The notes below the pieces were generated by a model. The model was given only the letters and a program-made list of their open reading frames with translations. It did not search any database and was not told the DNA's origin. A stretch of 64,000 bases of DNA from positions 1,481,501 to 1,545,500 of the forward strand of contig RCSZ01000013.1 in assembly GCA_014898425.1 (NCBI GenBank), written 5' to 3'. This DNA comes from Botryotinia globosa. Taxonomy: Eukaryota > Ascomycota > Leotiomycetes > Helotiales > Sclerotiniaceae. How positions within the stretch are numbered: position 1 is the first letter of the stretch; each line of letters begins with the position of its first letter. Below, in pieces: positions 47,601 through 60,556 of the stretch. The position numbers and the translations under genes were made by a program.

Positions 47601-49809
47601 ATGAAGGTCTTCTTATGGTCATTGTCTTTTGGAACTGTTTTGTCTGCTTCAACAACTGCCACTGCCACTCCTACGACGACAGTCGAAAGTGCAGACGCGT
47701 TTACTACTAATATTAATCTAAATGTTCAACGTGAGTACATCAGCGCTTTTCTGGTTCATCGAGAACTGCACGTGCAACATGTCTCAGTGCTTTTCAATTC
47801 CCTTCCCGTTGTTGATGACCCAATCCATCACGCAACTAACTCACATCTATTCTAGAACTATGGGATTTCTTTGTCGGTCCGGTAGAAACCGCAACAACCA
47901 ATACAACCGTCTCCGCAACTCCCGTTCCAACATCTGAACTCATTCCTCCACCACCTCTCCATTATGCCCCCTTCCCAAGTGGTGCTCAGGTACCTTTGAC
48001 CCAAAAGAATGAGTCCTGGAAATTTCCTTCTGGATTTTGGTGGGGTGTAGCATCTGCAGCCTACCAGATCGAAGGAGCAGCTGCCGATGAAGGCCGAGGT
48101 CCTAGTATTTGGGATGTGTTTACTCATAATGCTGCTGCGACGGAGACCTTATTTAATGATACAGGGGACGTCGGTGACAATCAGTATTATTTGTATAAAC
48201 AAGGTTTGTCTACTGATATTATAAACTAAGCTCAGAATGACAAAGAGGCTAACAGCAATAGACATTGCGAGAATTGCAGCTCTCGGTGTTCCATACTATT
48301 CATTTTCTATCTCTTGGTCTAGAATTTTACCATTTGGAAAGGGACCGGTCAATGAACTTGCTCTAAAGCATTATGAAGATCTTATTGATACTTGTATCGA
48401 ATATGGTGTTCAACCTATCGTTACACTTTTTCATGTAAGCTTTGTCCATACGTCATCCCATTCTTAGACCCTAACTTTCTCCTTTCAGTGGGATACCCCT
48501 CTCTTCCTCCAAAACTCTTACGGCGGCTGGCTTTCTCCCAACATCGTCGAAGATTTCGTCGCCTACTCCAAGATTGTGTATTCTCGCTATGGCAACAAGG
48601 TCCCTCACTGGTTTACCGTGAACGAACCCATCGAATTCTGTGGGCAGTATCCGTTCTCCTCTGGCTACTTCACACCCACCACCATCCCTTCAGAACACCA
48701 ACGCTTTTACTGCGGCCACCATGCTCTTCTCGCACACGCTGAATCTTACCATCTCTTCAAATCCCTAGGACTCAATGGCACCCTAAGTTTCAAAAACAAT
48801 GGCGGATATAAAATTCCCCTCACAAATTCCTCCGAAGATGCCGTTGCCACACAACGAGCTTGGGATTTCAACGAAGGCTGGTTTGCTAATCCTGTTTACA
48901 TCAATGGAGACTACCCACCTCATTTGAAGGCTCATCTAGACACCATTCCTCTCGCATTCAATGAGAGTCAAAAGGCCTTGATAAATGGCACTGCTGATCT
49001 GTTCGCTCATGACGCGTATACTTCTTCATATTACATGGCTCCCGATACGGGAATCGATGCATGTACCTCTAATTCTTCGCATTCGCTGTTCCCAGGCTGT
49101 TTCAATACTACGAATGTAAATGCAGATGGGTGGTTAATTGGAGCGGCGGCAGATCCGTTGGCAAGTTGGTTGCATATTGCCACAGATTGGGTACCTACGT
49201 TTTTGAAATACATGCAGGATACTTGGCCTAGTAAGGGAGGAATCGTTGTTTCTGAGTTTGGGTAAGTTTTTCCATTTCCAATGATGGCTCTCTGTCATTT
49301 GTCTTCCCTTTTGATATCATGTTCATCTCTCTTACGAGTCTTTCCTCTATCTTATCCCATCAAACCAAACAGCTAACCCCTCTCCTCCCAATAGTTTCGC
49401 AGAGCCCTACGAATATCAGAAAACGCTCCTCTCTGATATCCGAACCGACGCTAGGAGAACGCTCTATTACAAACAATACATGGAAGCTATTTTAATAGCC
49501 ATTAATGAGGGAGTCAATGTTGTTGGATGTTTAGCTTGGAGTATCATGGATAATTTAGAGTGGGGTTCTGGTGAGATTTCCCCTTTCCTCTTTCTCTGCG
49601 GTCTTTCACCGAGATGCTTTTTAATGTCTTCACCACAGGAATATGAAAGAATGATCGCTAATGATAGTAAAGGATACCATGTGAAATTCGGAATGCAATA
49701 CGTGAATTTCACGACCGGAGAACGGTATTACAAATCGAGTTTCTTCGAATATGTTAATGCATTCAAATTGTATGCAGAGGATCCAGTGGTGCCGGTTTAC
49801 GTCCAATAA
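47601..49809 (+). CDS. Secreted GH1 beta-glucosidase
   Basis: Glycoside hydrolase family 1 enzyme that releases glucose from cellobiose or plant beta-glucosides. Six exons (47601-47730, 47856-48203, 48262-48434, 48489-49261, 49395-49570, 49673-49809) give 578 aa in one frame. A signal peptide (MKVFLWSLSFGTVLS) and a Thr/Ala-rich stretch precede FPSGFWWGVASAAYQIEGAA, the GH1 start. SFSISWSRILPFG follows; the acid/base glutamate lies in WFTVNEPIEF and the nucleophile glutamate in VVSEFGFAEP (SEFG instead of the usual TENG). Near the end are SIMDNLEWGSG and YHVKFGMQYVNF. The last intron must end at the AG before GATACC; the nearer AG at 49638 would create a stop. With the GH7 enzyme it could complete cellulose breakdown. 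Confidence 0.92.
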
Positions 49810-50562
49810 TTTGAATCGAGATGAGAGAATGACTGAATGACTGAACGAGACGGATGAGAGCGCAATGGATGTGTGGAAGCGAATCATTCAGCTGATGAGT
49901 GGTCGGAAGAATAATTCAAACTGGAGGGAAGAGAATTCAGACTGAAGTCATATACCTAGGTATTCAATATATACTCTAGGATCTGAAATATCTGTAATCA
50001 TCAAGCGGACCCTCGACAAATAAGATAATAAAAATTTCAAAAGGAATGAGACAGCCAGTAATTATCAGATAGTTTTCATCCATCGAAGATAGAAGATACA
50101 AGATAATAAATCGTAAATCGTCATTCATTTCCCCCAATGTTTTTCTTTCCGAAACCATCGTCTTCCATGCACCAGACGAGTTAAATCAACATCGACGAAT
50201 CACGACATTAATCTAACCCAAGAACAAAAATCGAGTAGGAAAAGAACAAAGGAACAAAAGAATAAAAAATATAAAAAAATATAAGAAAACATAAAAGTTG
50301 GAAAGAAAAGTTTCTTCTCATCCGACATTGAAATCCTGTATTTTTTTAAGATAACCAACCAATCCATCAAATCTTTCCCCGCGTCAGAGATTAACCCAAT
50401 TTCATCTGTACGTATGATGCTCAACATCCCATTCTCATCCCATAACTCATGCTTAGATCTTCAAGTAAGTTATCTGTCACCTATTTCTTTCCTTCTCACA
50501 TCTTCTCCTCTCCTCTCCCCACCTTCCCCCCATTCCAATTAACCCCCTTACTCTCCACCCCT
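49810..50562. other. Intergenic region between convergent GH1 and ferritin-like genes
   Basis: The 3' flanks of two converging genes; A-rich on the right half with no supported ORF. Confidence 0.5.
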
Positions 50563-51653
50563 CTACGAAATCGCCAAAACCAACGGCCCCGCCACCGTAA
50601 TATCATCCGTCAACACCCCCGTCGTCGGCATCTGACTCGCCAAATTCAAATACGCATCCCCAGCCAACCCCTGCGGCACGGTACACGCTCCATTCGCAAA
50701 TGCCGTAAACGCCGTGCCGCCAGTCTGTCCACCATTCGTAAACGCACACGCCGTGGCGCCCTGCGCCGTCGTCGTGAGCTGCAATGTGGAGCCCGGAGTG
50801 ATCGCCTCATTAGCCGTCGTCAGCGTCACGGCCGGGAAAGGCGTGACTGCCAAATTGGAGCCTTGCGGACAGGAAGAGATGAAGGGGGCGGCGAGGGAAA
50901 AGACGTTGCGGATACCGAGGGGAGTGTCGAAGGCGGAGGGGACGGCGGACACTTTCGACGCGGTGCGGATGAATGTCTGGTGGCGGGATTCGACGGTGAC
51001 GATTTCTGCTGCGACGGTGAGTACCGCTTTGCTGCTGATCAGAGGCGCGGCACCGAGATAGGCGCTCACGCCGATGTTCTCGAGGACGTTGGCTGTAGCG
51101 ATCATATTCTGGGCGGTGGTGAAGCCGAAATTGTAAGTACACGGTGCGACGGGTTGAGTACCAGCGGCGGAAATGGCAGTCATGAGAGTAGTAACGTGAG
51201 TCGCTTCCGTCATGGCGACCATTTTCAGATTGGCGATATCCTGGGTTGTGAGACCCAGAGCGGTGAAGTCGGAGTCGGGGAACTTGGCGAATCCTTGTTG
51301 GTAGAAGGCCGTTTCTAGATTCTCGAGAGTGAGGGCGCTGGATAGATTTATTAGTTACGTTTCGTGACAGGGGAGAGATGTAGACGGAAGTAATGACGCT
51401 CCGCTAGGCCGCTGCCGTGGAGGCTTCTTCGCTTCGCTCTATCAAAGTAATAGGAGAGAGAAGGAAAGTAAACAACATACAATTGCAAAATATCCACATC
51501 CGTCAAATCAGCCGGTAGACCGGTCGCGGTGACCTGTCTCTTCGCCTCGTACATCTTCAACGCTCTCTCATTAAGTCTAGGTAGCGCTGGGAGAGCCGAT
51601 GCTACTGCTGCCAATCCAACCACCGCTCCAACAAGATTTCTTAATCCAGGCAT
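50563..51653 (-). CDS. Secreted ferritin-like domain protein (Rds1/LsdA-like)
   Basis: Ferritin-like-domain protein of the fungal group that includes stress protein Rds1 and sexual-development protein LsdA; biochemical role unknown. Two exons (51653-51481 and 51337-50563) separated by a 143 nt intron give 315 aa. The N-terminus (MPGLRNLVGAVVGLAAVASA) is a likely signal peptide. The splice restores DVDILQFALTLENLETAFYQ, the first metal-helix motif with conserved Glu residues. The second helix pair holds MTEATHVTTLM (ExxH), and TAQNMIATANVLENIGVSAY and VESRHQTFIR (ExxxH) follow. The C-terminal half is a Thr/Ala/Gly-rich beta region. The local coding sequence is notably GC-rich compared with its surroundings. 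Confidence 0.85.
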
Positions 51654-53082
51654 TTTAAATTGATCTTCGTTTTGGAAAAAAAAAAGAAAAAGATATATGT
51701 TTATCAGAAAATAAGATGTATGCAAGACCAGCCTGAGCTACAACACCTCTAAAATTAACTAGAAATAATAAATTAAGCCTCTAACAGAATTAATAAACAA
51801 AAAATGAATGAATGAATGAATTCAAACAAAAAGCAATCCAGTGCTTGAGAAATTAAGTAAGTAGCAAAGAAAGAAAGTAATGTGATTCCAAACCCAAGAA
51901 AACGCAAAAGCAAAAAACCAGACATCCCATCATCTTTATGTATGTAACCCCCCTCCTCTCCTGTACGAACGCCCAAGCCGCCCACACCCTCATTACAAAC
52001 CCCCAAGCAATACCAAGACGCAGGAAGCAGCTCTCCCGTTCCCATGTAGCAACATGCAACTCGATCTCCCAAGCGCACTCTTGGCAGCGGTGCTTAAATA
52101 CTTCACAGCGCTCTTCTCACACCCTCCTTCATCCGTTCCCATGCATCACATCCGCACCAGCCAATCCCACACCCAGCTTCCCTTGTCCATATTCCCCAAT
52201 GCGGGAATTCAGATAAGCTTATTTTACTTCCCGACGCACTTGTGGGCATGGGAATATGGAACATCGTGTATCCGCGATGGGTGGAGGGCGGCTGGGATGC
52301 AGACGTGTGGGATTTGTTTCGAGTGCGTGAGCATTGGGAGCCAAGGGACTTAAGGTTAAGGTTATATCATCTGAAAACCGGTTTTTTTGCATCATTTTTT
52401 TTTCTGACTCTCTTAATAACTCGGATATTAATTTCTGCATATCATCTGTAGGAAAGATGGGTTCTACAATCCTCTCATACAATCTTCAATGAACATCACA
52501 AATGTCAATCCGAGTACCGAGCAAAAATTACATAATCACGCTAAGAAAAAGGGAAAAAGGAGATCATTCCCATCTTCATGAATATCAACCACTAATAAAT
52601 ACCCTCCGTCCAAACCATCTACCCACCCCCCTTCCCATTTCACAAAATCCCACACCTCACACCACCTTCTCTTCTCTTCTCTTTCCTCCTTTCCTCTTCT
52701 TCCCTCTCCCTTCCTCACCTCCTCACTTCCTCACCCATCCACCCATCCACCCATCCACCCATCCACCCGTCCACAACTACAAGCTAGCGGTCTCACATCC
52801 GTTTCGCAGCTGTCAAGCATCCTAATCCCTGCATAACCTTAGCCTACCACGCCTCCCTCCTCCCTACGTATATCCAATCCAGTATAAGCAATCCATTCAT
52901 CCATCTATCCAGTAATCCATTCAGCAAGCAAGCATCCAAGTACCGAACCTAGTAAATAACTATCTTTTCTTCACATTTCACATCCGAGCCCTCAACCTAA
53001 ACCTCAATCTCAATCTCATCTTCATCTTCATTTCTCCCTCCCACCACCATACCATGAGTAAATCGATCGATTATTCTCGCAT
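51654..53082. other. Intergenic region with simple repeats and pyrimidine tracts
   Basis: No gene with recognisable domains. It holds an AATG tandem run (about 51803-51820), a long C/T-rich tract (about 52660-52800) and a CCATCCAC minisatellite of about five units (52733-52770). The pyrimidine tract gives several long spurious frames. Confidence 0.45.
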
Positions 53083-53084
53083 TA

Positions 53085-53878
53085 AGTCGACCACCCTACT
53101 TTCGGGCCACCCCTCTTTTGGACCACCCTTTTACACCAAAAATCATCTTTTTAATGTATTAATATCTTTATCAATATTAAATATAATTTAATAAAAATTT
53201 AAATCTATATAATTTGAATCATTTTAAATCTATTCTAAAAAAATTAGATTTTTAGAATTTTTCTAGATCGATTTCTGAAACTTTAAAATATCGATTTTAA
53301 TTTGTATATAAATTATATATAAATTTAAAATTTTATAAAATCTATAATAACTTTTAAAGAAAAATAGTTAACAATAAATTACAAAATTTTATTATAAATT
53401 TATAAGATATTTAATTTAGAAAATCTTAAAGAAATAAAAAATTTCTTATAAATAAATATTTAAAAAAGTACCCTTAAAATTGCAGGGATTATTTATACTA
53501 TTCTTAATTTACTGTATATTATATCTCTATATTTATTTATTTTTTGAATTTATTTTTTGAATTTCTATATAGATTTGAATTCTTCAAAAAGATATATAAT
53601 TTTCTTTTAATAATTATTGTTAAAAAGTTATTAAAGATTTTATAAAAATTTAAATTTATATATAATTTATATGTAAATTGAAAATCGATATTTTAAAGCT
53701 TTAGAAATCGATCCAGAAAAATTTTAAAATTCTAAAAATTCTAATATAAGCCTAAAATAATTCGAATTATATATATATATATTTTAATTAAATTGTATTC
53801 AATATTAATAAAGATATTGATAAATCAAAAAAGTGATTTTTGGTGTAAAAGGGTGGCCCGAAAGTGGGGTATTCGACT
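53085..53878. mobile_element. 794 bp foldback element with long inverted arms, TA target
   Basis: Starts AGTCGACCACCCTACTTTCG (then GGCCACCCC) and ends with the inverse GGCCCGAAAGTGGGGTATTC, then GACT. TA lies outside both ends (53083-53084, 53879-53880). It aligns along its length with the element at 44732, and each arm pairs with the other for most of its length. Non-coding, AT-rich interior. Confidence 0.83.
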
Positions 53879-53882
53879 TATA

Positions 53883-54373
53883 TAGTACTAGACAATTGAA
53901 AAAAGTCATAGCTTAAAAACGCACCTAAAATAGTCATTTTTCACTCTTTTCAAACTTATATATTCTAGAATCCTTTGGATAAATTATTATAAGATTTTAA
54001 TATAATATAATAAATTATATAAATTTTAATGAAAATTGAATGGATTATTTTTTAAATTAATTATTTAACATTGTAGTTATTGATTAAAATTGATTGAATT
54101 CAAAAATTCTATTTCGTAACAAATTTACTAGTCAATTTATATATTTTTATACATTTTAAAAACTTCAAATTTAAATTACAAAGTTAAGATGAAATAAAAA
54201 TTTAAAAATAATTTATATATTTTTGATCAAATAGTTATTAAATCTCTATTATTTAAAGAAACAATAAATATTAATATGATTTATATAAATAATTATATAT
54301 TATTAAAAAGATTGAAAATTAACTATTTTAGATACGTTTTTAAGCTATAACTTTTTTCAATTATCGACTACTA
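53883..54373. mobile_element. 491 bp AT-rich miniature element with 55 bp inverted repeats
   Basis: The left arm TAGTACTAGACAATTGAAAA continues through AGCTTAAAAACGCACCTAAA; the right arm is its inverse (TTTTCAATTATCGACTACTA). TA occurs on both sides (53881-53882 and 54374-54375). Its left TA directly follows the right TA of the foldback element, so the two abut. No coding capacity. It is unrelated in sequence to the other families here. Confidence 0.75.
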
Positions 54374-54375
54374 TA

Positions 54376-54833
54376 TATAATTTGATTTAAAAAATATAAT
54401 ATCAAGAATTGAAGTTCTAATAGTTTATTATTATATATATATTCTAATAGAATTTCTTTCTTTTATTCTTTTCATTTCGAAAAAACCAATCAAAGAGAAT
54501 ATTTATATATATAAATAATTATATAATTTATAATAATATTTTTATATTATTCAAGATCTTTATTAATAATAATAATATATACTTATTAATGAATTCAAAA
54601 CATCTAATTATTAAGTAGATATATTTTTATTCTAATCAATTTATTTTTTTATTTAGAAATTAATTTTTAATTTTATTATTAAAGAAATTTCTATTAGAAA
54701 TTTTAGAATGATATTTATTTAGTATAATTCTTAATATTCTATTATATAAGTAAATCGAAATATATATTAAATCTAAGTGAATAGAAATTATAAGTTTTAT
54801 TATTATGTTATGTATATAATCTAATCTGAAAGA
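54376..54833 (-). mobile_element. Older retroelement relic, inner part (interrupted by LTR element)
   Basis: Read on the minus strand this continues the relic at 60797-61264: TCTAATAGAATTTCTTTC and ATTGAAGTTCTAATAG match the two blocks near 10.0 and 10.4 kb in inverse orientation. The LTR element at 54839-60791 separates the two parts. Confidence 0.5.
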
Positions 54834-54838
54834 TATAG

Positions 54839-55073
54839 TGTTGGTTTGAGAAGGATACGGAAGACATAGCACTCATAAGTATATAGGTTCTATATATCTA
54901 ATTGTATTCTATCTAAAAAGTTAGTTAAATAGGAAAGTAATAGGCTTTATATAGGTATTATTGAAAGAGCTAATCTCTTTTATATTTATTTAATTTTTTT
55001 AATATAGTAGTTTTTGTATTAAAATTATTTCCTTGAAATAAATTCCTTATATATGAATTCTTTTATTTAAATA
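54839..55073 (-). repeat. LTR, left copy (235 bp)
   Basis: Begins TGTTGGTTTGAGAAGGATAC on the plus strand and contains GAGCTAATCTCTTTTATATT and TTATTTCCTTGAAATAAATT, all matched by the right copy. Preceded by TATAG. Confidence 0.78.
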
Positions 55074-58000
55074 TTTAGAATTCTCTTTTATAATTTTAAT
55101 ATAATAGTTTTTTAATAAATAAAATTAATCCTTTCCTTATACTTTTTCCATTCATTTCATTATCTTAATATCAATTTTATTTATATTAATCAAATTACCC
55201 AAAATTTAATATAACTTTCCCTTTGTTATTATATCAATTGAATTAATCGGATTATCAATTTATACAATTTCGATAATCTCTTTTCTTTTATAAGATTAAT
55301 ATAATACTATAATATCAATTATTAATCTTTTCTTATTAATTGTATTTAACTTGATAAATAAATTATATAAAAACTTCGAATTAATATATAAAATTAATAG
55401 AATCTTTTTATCAAAAATAATATTAATTATTGAAATAATTATAATACTGATATTAAATTTTTAAATTAATTTGTATAATTTGAATATCAAAATATTATAT
55501 ATAATTTTTTTATATTTAATAAATAATTAATGAATAATATTAGTATTATTATATTTATTCATTATAATAATCATATAGTTTATTTAAAATAAATAGTTTT
55601 TATTATTTATAAAAAAAGTATTTACAAAAATAATGATTTTGAATAAATTTAGATTGAGTGATATATAATTCAATTCTTTGATAGAATTCTTTTTTTATTA
55701 TTTGATATATTTATTCAACATTATAATATTATCTTTATTAAATTATATTATTTATATAATTATTAAAAAATCAAAAGATATTTTAGATTAATATATTATT
55801 ATAATATATATTCTACAAATTTATTATATAATATATTAGTTATATATAGAAGTATACTTTCAAACTTTATTATATATTCTATAAATATTTATAAACTTTA
55901 TAAAAACAAATTATAGATTGTTATATTAATTCTTTTGATTGAAATAAATATTATTATTTTGAAATATGAGAATAATATTATTGAATTATAATGAATAATT
56001 GTAAATCAGTTCTTTACAATTCTTAATTATAAAACCAATTTGCTTGAATTGCTTATCCTCAGTTTATAGAAATATATTGTTTCTTATAATAAGTGTATCA
56101 TTTATTTACAGTTTTATAATACTAAATTCAATCCTTTTATTATTAGTATATAAAAAACAAGAATTATATATAGATTATTATATCTTAAGTTTCTTATAAT
56201 AATGAGTATAGTATATTCTGAATTAATGATTTCTTACTTTTGAAATATTGTATAATAATTTAATAATAAATAATATTATATTAATAAAGAGATTTATCTT
56301 TTCTAAAATATAGATATAGAATATATAATATAAATTTGATATAAATTGAATATATACCTAAATAATATCCCAAATATATATATCTATATTATTCTTTTAA
56401 ATATTTGTAATTAATAAAACTAGAATATATGAATATAATTATTAAATTATTAATAACTATATTAAAACAATTGTTTTATTGATATTATTATATACCTAAA
56501 TAATTAATCTCAATTTGCGGAATTCAATATCCATTTTTTCATTTTTAATCTTATTAATAAATTACAATTTAAAGATATATATTCCTAAAAAGATATTTAT
56601 TAATAATATAATTTTGAATATACCTTTAATTATTAATCTATTAATTTCCTTTTTTCTAAATTCTTTATACAAAATTAATTTCTTGAAATTGGTAATAAAA
56701 TAATTAGGATATTGATTTTATATATAAACTTGAATCTAAAATATAATTATTTATAGAAAAGATATTGATATAAATATTTAATTATTTTTAAATAAATTTG
56801 AAAAGGATTTTTTAGAATTTGTAATATATATAATTAATATATTAAAAGTAAATAATTTAATTTTACTAGATTTTAATAAAATTATTTTGTATTTATTGAG
56901 ATAATTTAGAATTTGATTATTCTAATCAATTTAGTTGTTTTAATCAATTTAATTATTTTAATTAATTTAGTCAATTTAATTAATTTGATTAATTTAATCA
57001 ATTTAATCAATTTAGTTAATTTGGTTAATTTGATTAATTTAATTATTTTAATTAATCTAATTAATCTGATAATAAAGCTTTATTAATATAAATCTGAATT
57101 TTATAGATTTATATAATAGATTAAATATGTATATCTTACTATCTATATTAAAAAATGAGAAAGATTTTCTTTATTTTTTTAAAATAATATTATTATCTTT
57201 TTTTCAAATTAATATATTATTATTTAGTAGTAAATTATAAAATGTAATAATTAAAGATCTATTGTATGTATTTATAGCTTTTTATATTTTTATAGAATTA
57301 TAAATTTTATAAATCTTTATTATAGTTTTTGAGATTGTTATTATTTATTGTAAAATAATCAGTATTAAAGGGCTATTCTTAATAAAATAAGGGAAAATAT
57401 CAAAAACAAATAGAATAAATATTAATCTGTTTAGTTCTATAATATTATTAATAGTTTTTATAATTATTTGGAATGTAGAAGTCTTTTTGATATTTAAATT
57501 ATAAGTTTCTTTATAAATAATCTTATAAGATTTATGTAATAATGTATAAAATCTTTCAATAATATTAATTGAATGGTAAGCTTTTATAAAGATTATTTTT
57601 ATTTGAATAAATATTAAACCAATATATTACTGAAACTCTTTTCTAATGAAATTAATATTTATATTATAAGTGATATATTCTAATAAATCGATATATATAT
57701 TAATTCAGTATTTATAAAGCTTATTCTATATATATTTTGTAGTTATATTGTTTAATCATTAAACAACTTAAAAATGTATAGTTTTATTAATAATATATAG
57801 AATAGAATCATTATTAATATAAAAAATATTAATAAATATTATATAATTGAATTCAAAGTCTTTGTTGAGTAGAAAAAACTTAAATCTATTTAATAATTTA
57901 TTATAAATCTAATAATAATAATAAAACTTTATAAATTGTTTAATCATTTTAAAATCTTTATTATATTTAAAGTGTTTGAATACTTTATAGAATTTGTGAG

Positions 58001-60556
58001 TAGATGAATATTCAAATCGATGGTGAATTTGTTATAATTCAATTTCAATGAGATAGTATTCTCTATTGTTAATAAAATAGTTGATTATATTTTAGATATT
58101 AATATTTTATAATAAAAATATATAATCGAATTTTTGATATATAGAATAAACATTTTTTGAATATAATAATAATATCTTTAAGATTATTATATTTGAATTT
58201 GAATCTATTTATATTTATTAAACAAAATAAAAATGAAATATCAATTTTTATTATATTCTATTCTATATTTCCAAATAAAAGTTTTATATAAAATAAACTA
58301 ATAAAAGAAATTATTCTAATATCAAATTGAATTATTATCTAATTAGTAATAGTTTTATTATATTCAATATTCTTAATCTTCTTTTATACTAAATATTAAT
58401 TATATTTAATAATTAATCTTTTAATTGTTTTTATATTAATTATAATATTAAAGAATTTATTATTGTTGTATTATTTAGTATTTATAGTAAATATTTTAGT
58501 TATTAATATATAAATACTTATAGTATTATTGAGAGTAGTTATTATTAATGAATTATTATAAGTATTTATTGATGTAAAAAATATTCTGGAAATCTTTTCA
58601 AAATCGCTTATATCAATAAAATATTGATTAATAGAATAATTATTATTATTATTATTATTTTGATTATTCTTTTATTCAAAATCTATTAAAAACTGATTAT
58701 ATTGTTTTATTAAACTTTTATTATTGAGTTTATTATATTTGATATAATAATTCGTTTTAAATGAATCTTTTTTTTTTTGAATATATTTGTAATATCTATA
58801 ATCTCTTTTTCTATAATTAGAGAAGTAATAATCATCTTTGTTTTTATTGGGTAATATAGAGAAAAGTTATTTATTAATATATTTATTATAGGGTTTTTAG
58901 AAAGAAGAATTTAAAGATTTATTATTATAAAAATATTGATTTATAAAAAACATTTCAATTATAATCTATTTTGAAAATGCTTTTTAATAAAAATCAATTA
59001 TCTATTTAATCTGATTAATTAAATCCGAAATATTTAAATAAAGATTGTATATTATAAAATAATAATCCGAAATATTATTATATATAAATAAAATTTTAAT
59101 ATAATATAATTAAAAGTTATATATAATCGAAGGAATTGTATACTTAAAAAAATATAAATTTGTAATTATTATATTAAATATTTTTTGAAAATTTATATCA
59201 GGATTTTTTTCAATATAAATTTTGAGAGAAATATTATTTTATTTGAAGAATATATTCTATTAATATTCAAATTCTTTGAAATTGTTGATTATTATAATAT
59301 ACAATCTCTAAAATATATCAGGAAATTAGTTTAGATTTATTTAATAGTATTTTTTAGTTATATTTGAAAGTATAATAAAAAAGGTTATTATTATTATTTT
59401 GAATAATATAAATACTTTATAATAATATTTCTCAAATATATTGATTTTTAGATTAAAAAAGTTATTAATGTTTTTATATTTATTATTATTCTTATAGATC
59501 TTCGAAAGATTAATGAAATAATGATTTTGATTATATTAATTAATATTATAATCTTTCTTGTGGTTGGTATGATTGGAATCATTATTGTTTTTATTATCTC
59601 TATTATTATTTTTATTATTTCTATTATTTCCATTATTTCCATTATTTCTATTTTTGCTATTGTTCTAATTATTATTATCGAAGTTATTTAAATTATTACT
59701 ATTATTATTAAATGGTTTTTATAAGTGTTTAGATTCCTTATAATTTTATCAGATTTTGATAAAGTTATTTGATTACCTAGTTTACTATTTGAAGATCTAT
59801 TAGAAATATTAATAATATATTTATCTTAAAGGAATTCGATAAAGAAATTGATTTATATATTAAATATAAATAGTTGTATTTTAATTTAATATTCTCTGAG
59901 TTGTTTTATAATCTAATTATAATATTTTTCATATAAAAACACTTTCAAAAGAATATCTTCAATATCTTTATTAAAATCAATATATATTTTATAATATTAT
60001 AAAACCTTACAAAAACTATATAATATTAGTTTTTCGATATCTCTAAAAGAGTAATATCGAGTAATATTGAAATCATATATAATCACTTTCTAAAGGGATA
60101 CATTTGTAACCTTTGTATTTGAATATATAATTGTTTTGTAAAGAAAATAGTTATCAATATAATATTCAATTATACTTCTAAATATGAATCCTTTAAAAAA
60201 CTATTTAATTATAAAGAAATCTTTTAAAAAAGAATAATTCCGGGGTTCCTTTTTGAATTTTGTATTTTTTAGATTCTTCTTCTTTAAAACTATATCTTTC
60301 TTTACAAAAGGATAACAAGAAGCATTTGTTATATTATTATAATTAAATAAAGAATTATTTAGTAAATCTATATTAATAATATCTTAATAATTCTTTATAT
60401 CTTAAAGAATAGTTTATTTAGATTTAAATTGATTAGATTGCTTGCTGGCTTTTCTAAAACTAACATTATATATAATGAAAATAAAAAAGTAAAAATAAAA
60501 AGAAGAGTTTGGTTTTTTGAATAATTAGTTTTTAAATTTATAATATTACTAATTAA

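Noticed and set aside
50449..51318. 289-codon plus-strand frame
   Set aside because: Arg/Gly-rich reverse image of the GC-rich ferritin-like gene, whose protein is convincing.
51773..52353. Overlapping frames of 68-101 codons on both strands upstream of the ferritin-like gene
   Set aside because: No domains, mutually overlapping, in a low-complexity intergenic stretch.
52502..52825. 107-codon Pro/His/Ser-rich frame
   Set aside because: It is produced by a pyrimidine tract and the CCATCCAC minisatellite; no domain or signal.
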